From assembly GCA_016218045.1 (NCBI GenBank), contig JACRFB010000012.1, positions 1 through 64,000 on the forward strand: DNA of 64,000 nt, in the 5' to 3' direction. Position numbers and translations under genes: made by a program. Positions 10,888 through 19,261 of this stretch are shown here, piece by piece (position 1 is the stretch's first letter; each line of letters begins with the position of its first letter). The DNA comes from Ignavibacteriota bacterium (GTDB lineage Bacteria; Bacteroidota; Ignavibacteria; SZUA-365). The notes beneath the pieces are model-generated. The model had not been told where the DNA came from, did not search any database, and worked only from the letters and a program-made list of their open reading frames with translations.

Positions 10888-13800
10888 TCACTGTGCAAGC
10901 AGCATGTGCAGTGTGGAAACACCCTTAGCGTTGCGCAGGCGCGCGATGTAGAGTCCCGAGGCGCAGGCGCGGCCTGACGCGTCGGTGCCGTCCCACTGCA
11001 CGATGTGTGTGCCTTCACTCACCGTGCCCGAAAGCAGCACCGCGATTTCGCGTCCCATCACGTCGTACACACTCAGGCGTACATCACCCGCGCTCGGCGC
11101 TGTGAATCGTATCGACGTGGACGGGTTGAACGGATTCGGGTAATTGCCTTCAAGGATCCATGTGCCGCGTGCCGGAGCCGTTTCACCGATGGCGCTGGGC
11201 CGTAATCCGCGGCGGTACCAGATCGGATAGATGCCCGAGGGAACAAAACCCTGCGGCGCGCCCAGCGCCGTGACACGGTCGGCCGCCACATCCACGGTGT
11301 AAATGGAATCACGTCCGCTGCTCGACAAGGCGCTCGACGAGAACGACACGACGCGGTCGTCGCCGCGATACGACGGCGTGCCGGGTTCTGTGTGTGCGAC
11401 GCGCGCGATGAGGCTTACCTCGTCCGTGAGCAAGTTTGCTGCTGCGATAGCACCTTCGTTGCTGCCGTTGTCTTTCGCGTCGAAGACGATCACGTTCTGC
11501 GAATTGCGCGCAAACGTGGCGTTGCCGAGATCGATGCCCGTCTCCTGCGGGAACAGGCGATAAATAGTACCGGATCCGAAACTCGTGTTTTTGGCATCCC
11601 ACACCGACAGGAGGTTGATCTCCCAGAAACCGATGGGCGCCGTGCCGACGGTGATTTCGTTGTACACGTCGTACAGCAGCGAGGTGTTGTCGGGACTGAA
11701 GTCCATCGCGTCGGGATATTTCGCCACGTCGGGGAGTCCCTCGCCCGAGTATGTCGGGCAGTACAGAGTGAACTCGCGCGCGTCGGGTGTGGCCGCGCCC
11801 AGATCGATCACGTAGATGCTCGGTTCCTGCAGCAGCGAGGTGAGCGCAAGCAGGCGCTTGTCGCGGCTCAGCGCCAGCGAACCCCAGATGCCGCTGCTGT
11901 CGATGATCTGTTCGTTCGGGGCAGCCGGATCCAGACTCACCGCGCGGATGTTGCCCTCGAAGTCGATAAACACCGCGACGCTGCCGTCGTCGGCGACGGA
12001 CGGCCGCGAGAAAACGGGCGTGCTCGAGATGGATGTAAAATCGCTCGGTCCCGCGGGCGGCTGTACCGTCCACAGGTACACAGGATCACTGACGTCGGTG
12101 CTGACAAAGAGCAGACGATCCGCGCCGTTGACGGGCGGAAGATCCGCCGGCGGACGTGTGCCGCTGCCGTCCACGATGCCGACCTGATCACACGCAGCCG
12201 CACACGCGGCGCTTTCGGGAGATCCCGTGCCGTGCAACTCGTCGGCGCTGCGTATGAGGGCCAGGCGGAAATCGACAAAACGCGACTGCATGGTGAGTTT
12301 GGTCGTGAGGGCGCGGTACAGGATTTTTTCTGCCTTCTCCCTGCCTATCGATTGCGATAGCAGATATGCCGCGTGATTCGGGATGCCGCTGTTCACATGT
12401 ACGCCGCCGTTGTCCTCGGCGTCCGACAGTACCACAAATTCGTTCATGTGTTTGGGCTGCCAGGCGGGCGAGCCGCTCGAGGCGCCGTTGTGCGGGTCGG
12501 CCATGTCGCGCAGCGCGCCCGAAGGGTATGGCGTGCCGGTGCGGACCACGTCCTCGCCGATGCGCCAGTCGTCGCGGTCCACCATCGCGGCGAACATGTC
12601 GCTGAAGGCCTCGTTGAGGGCGCCGGACTGGCCGAGATACATCAAGCCCGCGCTGTGTTCCGTGACGCCGTGTGTCATTTCATGCGCCGCAACATCGAGT
12701 GCTCCGGCGAGCGGCTTGAAGGTGGCGCCGCCGTTGCCGTACACCATCACGCGGCCGTTCCAGTAGGCATTTTCCATCGGCTGCCCGTTGTCGGTGGCAT
12801 TGACGATCGAGATGATCGTGCTGCCGCGGCCGTCGATGCCGTTGCGGTTGTGCGTGGCGCGGAAGTACTCGTAGGTGTCGCCCGCGAAGGCGTGCGCCGA
12901 CACGGCCGAGGCATCGGTCCATGTGTTCGAGGCCGAGGTCACGTGACGGACGGAGGCGAGGTCGGTGTTCTGCGCGTCGAGTGTGAGAATGGCGCCCGCG
13001 GGTCCGTCGGGTATTGTGCTCTCACCCGCGCGGTACATGGGCCGCGAGGCGTCCAGCATGTAGTAGTTGCCCTGATGCAGATACACATCGATGTCGCGGG
13101 TGCGTCCGAGCAGATCCGTGGCGCTGCCCTTGGCCGGACCATCGGCGCACGCGGCATTGTAGCGCAGCAGCACGCGGCCGTCGAGCGCGTCGACAAACAC
13201 GATCCAGCGCGACGAGGCGGTGGGCGTGAATTCCACCTCGTAGGCGAGCGCCGCGGCATCGGAGGCCTCGCGCGCAAAACAGACGAGCCGTGCCTCGTGT
13301 TCAAAGCCGGGTGTGTTGGCCCCCGGCAGCGAGTTGTGCGCGGTCACCATCGCGTTGTACCGTGTAAGCGCGGGTGTGACGGAACACACGGGCGTGGGCC
13401 GCGTGCGTCCCATATACAGCACCAGGTCGCCGCGCGCGCTGAACTGCAGCACGGCCTCGGAACCCCACACGGCGACGCCGTTGTGATACTGCGCAAAACG
13501 CGCGTGGGACGCGCCCGATTCATCACGCGTGAGCGAGAGAAGACGGAATTCGTCGCTCGCGGCGTTCAACCGGAACAGTCCGGCAAAATCACTGAAGAAC
13601 TGCGCGGCAACCGCCTCCACATCCGCCTCGGCGGCCTGCGAGTATCCACGCGCAAGCACGGGGGCCGCGATGCTGATGGGCAGCGCGCCGCGCTCGTCCC
13701 ACGACACGCGCAGTCCGGCCACACGTCGCGCGATGCCGTCGTAGGCGAGGATCTGCGCGGGCGTGAGTCCGCGCGCCGCGCGCAATTCCGGACGCCGCGA

Positions 13801-14019
13801 GAGAACCTCCGACGATCGTGTCCATTCGCGCAGCGAGGCGCCCACCTTCTCCGCGGCGGCCGCATCGGCGGTGCCGTGAAAGGCCGCGCGGCGCTCCATG
13901 ATGCGGCGTTTAAATGCCGCCGGCTGCTGGGCGGGCACGGAGGCGGCAAACGTCGCGAGCAGTGCCAGGATCAGGCCCGGCCGCGCGGATGCGAGGAAAC
14001 GAAGGATGTGTGTGTACAT
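10888..14019 (-). CDS. Secreted M4 (thermolysin-family) metalloprotease with propeller and T9SS sorting domain
   Basis: A 1043-residue secreted zinc protease. Order: signal peptide (to about residue 30, ASVPAQ); FTP/PepSY-type propeptide (about 100-250; ARFAQYHNGVAVWGSEAVLQF); M4 catalytic domain with the zinc-binding HEMTH at 446-450, the third ligand Glu in GALNEAFSD about 20 residues on, and the C-terminal M4 His in the VHVNSGIPNHAAYL region; then a TolB/WD40-like propeller (about 640-930; PSVADDGSVAVFIDFEGNI, DAMDFSPDNTSLLYDV); and a T9SS type-A sorting domain starting GNYPNPFNPSTSIRF. Typical M4 enzymes lack the propeller, which may recognise substrate or the cell surface. It is probably autoprocessed and exported by T9SS. 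It sits between two lipoprotein genes in the leftward operon. Confidence 0.95.
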   Translation of the reverse strand: MYTHILRFLASARPGLILALLATFAASVPAQQPAAFKRRIMERRAAFHGTADAAAAEKVGASLREWTRSSEVLSRRPELRAARGLTPAQILAYDGIARRVAGLRVSWDERGALPISIAAPVLARGYSQAAEADVEAVAAQFFSDFAGLFRLNAASDEFRLLSLTRDESGASHARFAQYHNGVAVWGSEAVLQFSARGDLVLYMGRTRPTPVCSVTPALTRYNAMVTAHNSLPGANTPGFEHEARLVCFAREASDAAALAYEVEFTPTASSRWIVFVDALDGRVLLRYNAACADGPAKGSATDLLGRTRDIDVYLHQGNYYMLDASRPMYRAGESTIPDGPAGAILTLDAQNTDLASVRHVTSASNTWTDASAVSAHAFAGDTYEYFRATHNRNGIDGRGSTIISIVNATDNGQPMENAYWNGRVMVYGNGGATFKPLAGALDVAAHEMTHGVTEHSAGLMYLGQSGALNEAFSDMFAAMVDRDDWRIGEDVVRTGTPYPSGALRDMADPHNGASSGSPAWQPKHMNEFVVLSDAEDNGGVHVNSGIPNHAAYLLSQSIGREKAEKILYRALTTKLTMQSRFVDFRLALIRSADELHGTGSPESAACAAACDQVGIVDGSGTRPPADLPPVNGADRLLFVSTDVSDPVYLWTVQPPAGPSDFTSISSTPVFSRPSVADDGSVAVFIDFEGNIRAVSLDPAAPNEQIIDSSGIWGSLALSRDKRLLALTSLLQEPSIYVIDLGAATPDAREFTLYCPTYSGEGLPDVAKYPDAMDFSPDNTSLLYDVYNEITVGTAPIGFWEINLLSVWDAKNTSFGSGTIYRLFPQETGIDLGNATFARNSQNVIVFDAKDNGSNEGAIAAANLLTDEVSLIARVAHTEPGTPSYRGDDRVVSFSSSALSSSGRDSIYTVDVAADRVTALGAPQGFVPSGIYPIWYRRGLRPSAIGETAPARGTWILEGNYPNPFNPSTSIRFTAPSAGDVRLSVYDVMGREIAVLLSGTVSEGTHIVQWDGTDASGRACASGLYIARLRNAKGVSTLHMLLAQ

Positions 14020-14078
14020 GTCGGTGTCTCTCCTCGGCGGACGAATCCGTCCGGCACGTCTATCGGATAAAACGGTCT

Positions 14079-14555
14079 TTAATTCTGTTGTGTGTGCGCG
14101 GCGAGTGTGGAACGGAGCCGTTCCACCAGCGGCCGCAGCGGCGCGGGGACGGTGTCGGGATCACTTTCCGTTCCCGGCCAGGACCAGGTGTACACCCGCT
14201 CGCCGCGTTCGATGGTCAGCGTGGTGGTCATGTTTCCCGTGTCCGCAAGACGCAGATCAAATATGCCCGCGCTGTCGATCAGCGACGTCAGTGCGCGCAG
14301 CTCGTCGGTGTGCAGGCGTCCGGCCGGACGCACGGCGTCCTTCTTGCCGTACAGGCCTTCCCACCGCGTCACCACACCCCGCGCGTCGATAACCGCGCCC
14401 GTGTGCATGCCCGAAAATCCTCCGCCTGTCGAGAGGCCGACGACGTACGGGCTCGCGTAGTCATCCGCTCCGCGGGTGCCGTGGCATGCACACGCGGCCA
14501 TCACACAGGCGACGGCCGCGGTGCATATGCCCAGGACAAAACGACGATACGGCAT
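14079..14555 (-). CDS. Small hypothetical lipoprotein
   Basis: A 158-residue protein with signal peptide MPYRRFVLGICTAAVACVMAAC and lipobox VMAAC. The mature part contains GLSTGGGFSGMHTGAVIDARGVVTRW, then a Leu-rich segment (DELRALTSLIDSAGIFDL) and TLTIERGERVYTWSWPG. This resembles small lipoproteins in which a protonated/oxidised side chain tests a response value, but I do not recognise a named family. It is nine bases from the downstream stop of the OB-fold protein gene and 59 bases before the protease gene, so it is part of the same operon. A membrane-anchored accessory role is an inference from location only. Confidence 0.75.
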   Translation of the reverse strand: MPYRRFVLGICTAAVACVMAACACHGTRGADDYASPYVVGLSTGGGFSGMHTGAVIDARGVVTRWEGLYGKKDAVRPAGRLHTDELRALTSLIDSAGIFDLRLADTGNMTTTLTIERGERVYTWSWPGTESDPDTVPAPLRPLVERLRSTLAAHTQQN

Positions 14556-14563
14556 GTCGCCGG

Positions 14564-16699
14564 TCAGCGGATGATCAGCGATCCGCGCAGCAGCGCGGAA
14601 CCGGCGAGAAGCTGGTAGTGATAGACGCCCGGCGCGAGCGACGCGGTGTTGAAGGGCACGCTGTACTGGCCCGGACGCGTCTCACCCTCGAACAGTGTGA
14701 CGACGCGGCGGCCGAGCGCGTCGAACAGCGCAAGGGAGGCGCTGCCCGTTTCCGCTGTCTCGAAACGCAGCGTCGCGACTGATCCGGCGGCGACGGGATT
14801 CGGATAGCTCGCGTGTAATGTGGCGCGTGCGGGGCTGGCCGGTGTGTACGAGATGCCGGTCACGCCGTCGAAATCGCCCGCGTTGCGCGGCTCGAGTTTG
14901 TAGTTGCCGAAGTTGAAGAACATGATGCCCGTCAGCGAGGCAAGGCGTGTGCCTTCCTTCAACAGTGTGAGCGTGGTCTTGCTGGAATCGGTAGTGTACA
15001 CTTTTTTCCACGAACCGAAATCGTCCACACGCATGTCGCCGCTGCCGTCGGTCACGAGGAATTCGCCGAAGTTGCTCCCGGCGGGTGCGTCGGCATTACG
15101 TGCGGTGACGGTGAGCGTCGCGAAGCGCACAAGCATGCCTTCCCACTGTTCGGCGTCCGGCGTGCCGTCGGTCACCACGCCGCTGCGGAAGGCGCCGGTC
15201 GTGAGATTCACGGGTGCGGGCACCGCCGCGGTGCCGTGTTTGGTCACAACTGTCGCGTCGATGATCGCGGTGTTGCCGTTGGTGGCGCTGCTGTAGCCCT
15301 CGGCCACCTTGCCGCTGACGGTCACGTCCTCGCCGAGCGCGAGTGCGCGGATGGCCGCGTCGCCGCGCACCATGATGCCCGACCAGGGGGCGGTGTCGTC
15401 CATGATGTACACGAGACTGAGCGATGTCGAGTCGGCTGCCGACACGACGGTGCCGCGCACGCTCACGGTGGCGTCGAGACAGCCCGGCGCGCCGTCGCTG
15501 TACGGCGTGTACTGGATGTCGCGGATGCGGGTCGCGCCGTTGCGCACGATGAAGAACGGACGCGCCTTCGCGCCGGCTGCGGGATACAGCGCCGATTCAT
15601 TCTTGTCGTCGGTGGCTTTGAGGGTGTACCAGATTACCGCACCGTCGGCCTGCGCCGGAATCTTTCCCGTCGCGAGTTTGCTGGTGGCGTCCCATGTCAT
15701 CGTTACTTTGCCCAGACTCGTCGCGCCCTGGCCGTACTCGAGTTCGGCCGTGGCGATGCTGCCGCCCGGACGCGCGGTCTCGACGGTTGCCGTGACGGTC
15801 ACTTCCTGCGAGGAGGTCGGGATGCCGATGTCGCGCTTCAGACCACGGATGGTCGGCGGGAAACTGCCGAGCACGATGTCGCCGGGATAGATCGGGGCGA
15901 TGACGATGCCCTGGCCGGAGCTGGTGATGACGCCGCGGATGTAGGTGAGCTGTGTGCCCGCGGGAGGCGGTGCCCAGTTCGGATCGAATCCCTGTGAACC
16001 ACCGCGGAAATACACGCTCTGATCGTACACGCCGATCGAGTTGCCCTTGCCGTCGGTGACTGTCCACGTGTAGCGTCCGGTCGAGGTGTTTTTTGTCACC
16101 GTTCCGACGCTCGCGTCCTTGATCACCACATACGCGCCTTCCCACTGCTGCGATGCGGGAATGAAGGCCTTCGGGTCGCCGTTGACGAGGTCCGTGATCT
16201 TGATCTCTGTCGGTTCCGGACGGCGCGGTTTGGTGTCGAGCACCTCCACCTGGCGGTCGGCATTCCACGAGGCGATCTTGCCGATCTCGAACTGTGTGGT
16301 CGAGAAATACTGTGTCACAACACCCGTGATGCGCACCACGAAGCCCGTGTCGACGGCCGTGAGCAGCGTGCTTGCGGAGGCGACGGAGTCGGACGCGCGC
16401 ACGTTGAGGCCGCTCCATGCGCCGCCGTTCTCATCGACGATATACATCGTGTTGGCGTTGCCGAGAGCAAAAAGCAGCGGACCGCCCGGGCTGATGCGCG
16501 GCGCGGCGATCACGATGCCGGTCACGGTGACGGTGTCGCCGACGTACAACGAATTCTGTTTGCCCGCATTGAGCGAATCGTCGGGAACGTACTGCAACTG
16601 TTTGATGGTGAGTGTGTCGGAACGGAGCTGCGCAGAGGTGGTGAACGTACCTGCGAAGCACAGGACCGCGGCGAGAAGAAGACCGGCGCGAAGTTTCAT
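14564..16699 (-). CDS. Secreted OB-fold/nucleotide-interaction-like protein with T9SS sorting domain
   Basis: A 711-residue secreted protein: signal peptide MKLRAGLLLAAVLCFAGTFTTSA, then two copies of a domain resembling the YhcR-type OB fold. The first runs about residues 28-270 (TLTIKQLQYVPDDSL ... VGDTVTVTGIVIA ... WSGLNVRA) and the second about 390-600 (TRIRDIQYTPYSDG ... VSVRGTVVSA ... WSGIMVRG). Between them lies an Ig-like segment (EVTVTATVETARPGGSIATA). The C-terminus is a type-A sorting domain (ASYPNPVAAGSVATLRFE ... YHYQLLAG). No nuclease catalytic domain is attached, unlike in YhcR, so binding rather than cleavage is the safer reading. It is 28 bases downstream of the first operon gene. 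Confidence 0.8.
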   Translation of the reverse strand: MKLRAGLLLAAVLCFAGTFTTSAQLRSDTLTIKQLQYVPDDSLNAGKQNSLYVGDTVTVTGIVIAAPRISPGGPLLFALGNANTMYIVDENGGAWSGLNVRASDSVASASTLLTAVDTGFVVRITGVVTQYFSTTQFEIGKIASWNADRQVEVLDTKPRRPEPTEIKITDLVNGDPKAFIPASQQWEGAYVVIKDASVGTVTKNTSTGRYTWTVTDGKGNSIGVYDQSVYFRGGSQGFDPNWAPPPAGTQLTYIRGVITSSGQGIVIAPIYPGDIVLGSFPPTIRGLKRDIGIPTSSQEVTVTATVETARPGGSIATAELEYGQGATSLGKVTMTWDATSKLATGKIPAQADGAVIWYTLKATDDKNESALYPAAGAKARPFFIVRNGATRIRDIQYTPYSDGAPGCLDATVSVRGTVVSAADSTSLSLVYIMDDTAPWSGIMVRGDAAIRALALGEDVTVSGKVAEGYSSATNGNTAIIDATVVTKHGTAAVPAPVNLTTGAFRSGVVTDGTPDAEQWEGMLVRFATLTVTARNADAPAGSNFGEFLVTDGSGDMRVDDFGSWKKVYTTDSSKTTLTLLKEGTRLASLTGIMFFNFGNYKLEPRNAGDFDGVTGISYTPASPARATLHASYPNPVAAGSVATLRFETAETGSASLALFDALGRRVVTLFEGETRPGQYSVPFNTASLAPGVYHYQLLAGSALLRGSLIIR

Positions 16700-16727
16700 G
16701 GAGTTTCCTGTGTCGTTGTCGTGAGGA

Positions 16728-18866
16728 TTATTTGATGATTGCGAATTTTCCGCGGGTGATGTCGCCCGTGTCGAGATTTTTGACGGTGAAGAGGTAGAGG
16801 CCCGTTGCGACGGCCTGATCGTTGTCGGTCACAAGATCCCACGCGTGTTCGCCGCCGGCCAGAATCTGTGTGCCGTCGGCGTAGCGCGAGAACCACTGCA
16901 CGTCCGATCCGGTATACGTTGCCGCATCGTGCGACAGCGTGCGCACCAGATCGCCCGCGAGCGTGTACACGCGTATCTCGGCGCGCGCGGGGAGATTGGC
17001 AAAGTAGATTTTCCGCTGCCGCTCGCCGCCGCCGTCCCACACGGCATTGGCGTAATAGGGATTCGGATACACGCGCGGTTCGCGGCCTGCGGCGTCGGCC
17101 GGCGTGGTGCCGGGGAAAATGCGCCGCGCGTTCTGCAGGCGGCTGCTCTCGAGACTCTCGACGTTGTTTGCGGGATCGCCGCCGTCGAAGGCCGTGACCG
17201 AATAGAGGTACTGCCAGCCGTTGAGTTGATTGGGAATGTGGAATCGATACCAGTACTCGCGCGGATCACCGTCGAAACGTATCGGCGCGGGCAGACGTAC
17301 GGCGCCGAAACCGGTGTTGTAGAAGACGGTGTTGCCGGGCGTGTCGAATTCTCCGATCAGGACCAGCTTATCGCTTAATGCTCCTCCCGCGGCAAGATCC
17401 GCTCCGGCGTTCGAGCGGTAGATGCGGTAGCCCTCGAAATCACGTTTCCCCGAAATCGGGTCGACCGAGGACTCGGCGTCGCGGTCCCAATACACGGTGA
17501 CGCTGCGGTCGCCGGGAACAACACGCACGTGCGGGGCTGTCGGCGGGGCAGGGAGCACAAACCGTGTCAGGCGGCCGTCGCCGTCGAGGTCCTCGCCCGG
17601 ATCAAGCGTGTTGTTCCGGTTCTTGTCCTCGCCGTCGTAGGCCTGCTGCGCAAAGGTCCATGCACGCATGAGATTCACCCGCGCGTTGTCGGTGTCGAGC
17701 GCGGTTGCCTCGGCGCCGTATTTCTTCGCGCAGATCACCGCGTACACAATCTCGGTCGATTCGCCCGGAGCCAGCGAACGGAAGGGTCCGGTGGAGAGAA
17801 GCACCGAGCGGTTCGAGGGCGACTTGAGTCCGGGCAATTCCGACGCCGGCAGCGGCACACTCAGTTTTTCATAGCGCTCACGATCGGTCGCGGGCGAGAA
17901 GTAGAGCGGATCGGTGGTGTTGCGGAACTGCCAGGTGTTGAAGATGCCGTTGCTGCCCGGCGAGCCGCCGGGGAGGGTTTGCAGCGGCGTGCTGCCCAGC
18001 AGCGACAGGCCGATATACGAATCGGTGAAACCAGGATCGCCGTCGACGTCGAACTCGTACGCGAGGCGCGCCGAATCGATGTAGCCGTTGCCGCCGCGCG
18101 CAAAGTACGCGCTGCCGCGCGGAGGACTGATGTTGGTGTTCCGCACGACCATGTCGAGCCAGATGCCCGTGTACACGCTGTCAAGCTGTGTGGTCCCGGT
18201 GTTGCGCACGATGTAGCGCAGAAGGACAAAATTCTCCGCGAATGAGAAATTCCACGCATAGGCCTCGAGCCGCACTTCCACACCGAGAGGATTGTCGTGA
18301 TCGGGTATGGGGGTGCTTGTGCCGGGCACCACGGTATTCGAATCGGTGAAGACCGCCACAAGATCCTGATGGCTCACAGCCGTCGTGCTGTAATAGCGTG
18401 AATCGGGCAGGGTGGATCGTTCCTCCATCCTTGCCCCGGGTGCGTTGGTGAATTCGAATCCCGCGGCAATGTCGCGCACCGAACTCACGTCCACCGCGCC
18501 CGTGCTGACGAAGGGTCCGCGTCCCGCCTTGAAGGCGCCGATCCAGAAACCGCCCTCGAAAATGTGCTCGATACCCGATCCGGCCGGGTATTCGCAGTTC
18601 GGCTGCTGCGGCCAGCGGTTAAAACCGTGTCCCAGTGTGCCGAAGTTCGACAGAGTCAGGCGCAGATTGCCCACGTTGGTGAAATGGGATTCGTCGTCGT
18701 CGAGGGCCTTGCGCAGGCCCGAGGGACGTCCCTGTTGTGCGTGCAACGTCACCGCTGCAAGCAGCAGCAGGACGGGCAAAAGGGCGGCGGCACGGCGCCG
18801 GAGGGGTGTCGTTGGTTCTGGAATCAAGGAACTGATATCGGAGAGAAAAACGGAGGTTGCATTCAC
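16728..18866 (-). CDS. Large secreted protein with fibronectin-type and T9SS-type C-terminal domains
   Basis: A 712-residue protein starting at GTG (no ATG is available in frame before the hydrophobic segment). The signal sequence lies at about residues 25-44 (RRAAALLPVLLLLAAVTLHAQ), so the N-region is long and the true start is uncertain. The N-terminal 400 residues (HFTNVGNLRLTLSNFGTLG, GGFWIGAFKAGRGPFVS, LRYIVRNTG) match a family of uncharacterised secreted proteins in Ignavibacteria-like genomes. A fibronectin-type module follows (FEGYRIYRSNAG, WQYLYSVTAFD), then a sorting-like domain (VYPNPYYANAVWDGGG ... GLYLFTVKNLDTG). A calcium-loop-like run DKNRNNTLDPGEDLDGDGRL is near 430. The protein cut by the right window edge (62392 onward) has the same architecture. 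This is the promoter-proximal gene of the 15-kb leftward operon. Confidence 0.8.
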   Translation of the reverse strand: MNATSVFLSDISSLIPEPTTPLRRRAAALLPVLLLLAAVTLHAQQGRPSGLRKALDDDESHFTNVGNLRLTLSNFGTLGHGFNRWPQQPNCEYPAGSGIEHIFEGGFWIGAFKAGRGPFVSTGAVDVSSVRDIAAGFEFTNAPGARMEERSTLPDSRYYSTTAVSHQDLVAVFTDSNTVVPGTSTPIPDHDNPLGVEVRLEAYAWNFSFAENFVLLRYIVRNTGTTQLDSVYTGIWLDMVVRNTNISPPRGSAYFARGGNGYIDSARLAYEFDVDGDPGFTDSYIGLSLLGSTPLQTLPGGSPGSNGIFNTWQFRNTTDPLYFSPATDRERYEKLSVPLPASELPGLKSPSNRSVLLSTGPFRSLAPGESTEIVYAVICAKKYGAEATALDTDNARVNLMRAWTFAQQAYDGEDKNRNNTLDPGEDLDGDGRLTRFVLPAPPTAPHVRVVPGDRSVTVYWDRDAESSVDPISGKRDFEGYRIYRSNAGADLAAGGALSDKLVLIGEFDTPGNTVFYNTGFGAVRLPAPIRFDGDPREYWYRFHIPNQLNGWQYLYSVTAFDGGDPANNVESLESSRLQNARRIFPGTTPADAAGREPRVYPNPYYANAVWDGGGERQRKIYFANLPARAEIRVYTLAGDLVRTLSHDAATYTGSDVQWFSRYADGTQILAGGEHAWDLVTDNDQAVATGLYLFTVKNLDTGDITRGKFAIIK

Positions 18867-19261
18867 GTGTTTCGAAGCTGAAAGCTATACACAGGGGGGC
18901 TGAAAAACAAGGCGGGAGAACGGTGAATCACCTCAATTATACTTCCTCACTCCGGCTCCCTGTCCATCGCCGCCGTTTACCCTGATTCGACGCGGGCGGC
19001 GCGAACCGCCGAAATCAGCACAAAGGGTGAAAAATATTCAGCGGCACAGGTCCGGCGCCTGTTCACGATCGTTTCGGCTTGAAATACCTTGCGAAAAAAT
19101 CGGCCGTATAAGCTCAAAGAAAATAAGACGCATTTCATGTCCGAATATTACAGAATTGTGTGTTCTTCTATACGACGTAATCTTTGGTACGGGAATTGAA
19201 GCAAACGGTGGTGGTTTGGGTTCACATTTTGCAACAACGGAGACGGGCAGTTCCGCGTCGA
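18867..19261. other. Divergent promoter region between surface operon and kinase genes
   Basis: About 395 bases with no supported gene, markedly more AT-rich in its right half than the flanking coding DNA. It must hold the promoter of the leftward operon; a TATAATTG string on the minus strand (about 18936-18943) is one -7-like candidate without a convincing partner. A GGCGG/CCGCC hairpin lies at about 18992-19010. The right part holds the candidate kinase promoter listed separately. Confidence 0.5.
19156..19186 (+). promoter_or_regulatory. Candidate Bacteroidota-type promoter for the first kinase gene
   Basis: TTG at 19156-19158, 20 bases of spacer, then AATCTTTG at 19179-19186. This matches the Bacteroidota consensus (TTTG, 19-21 bases, TAnnTTTG) except for A instead of T at the first position of the -7 box. 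It ends about 75 bases before the ATG of the first kinase gene. Confidence 0.4.

Noticed and set aside
10845-11018. Longer start of the fibronectin lipoprotein (to 11018)
   Set aside because: It overlaps the end of the protease gene and has no lipoprotein signal; ATG 10844 does.
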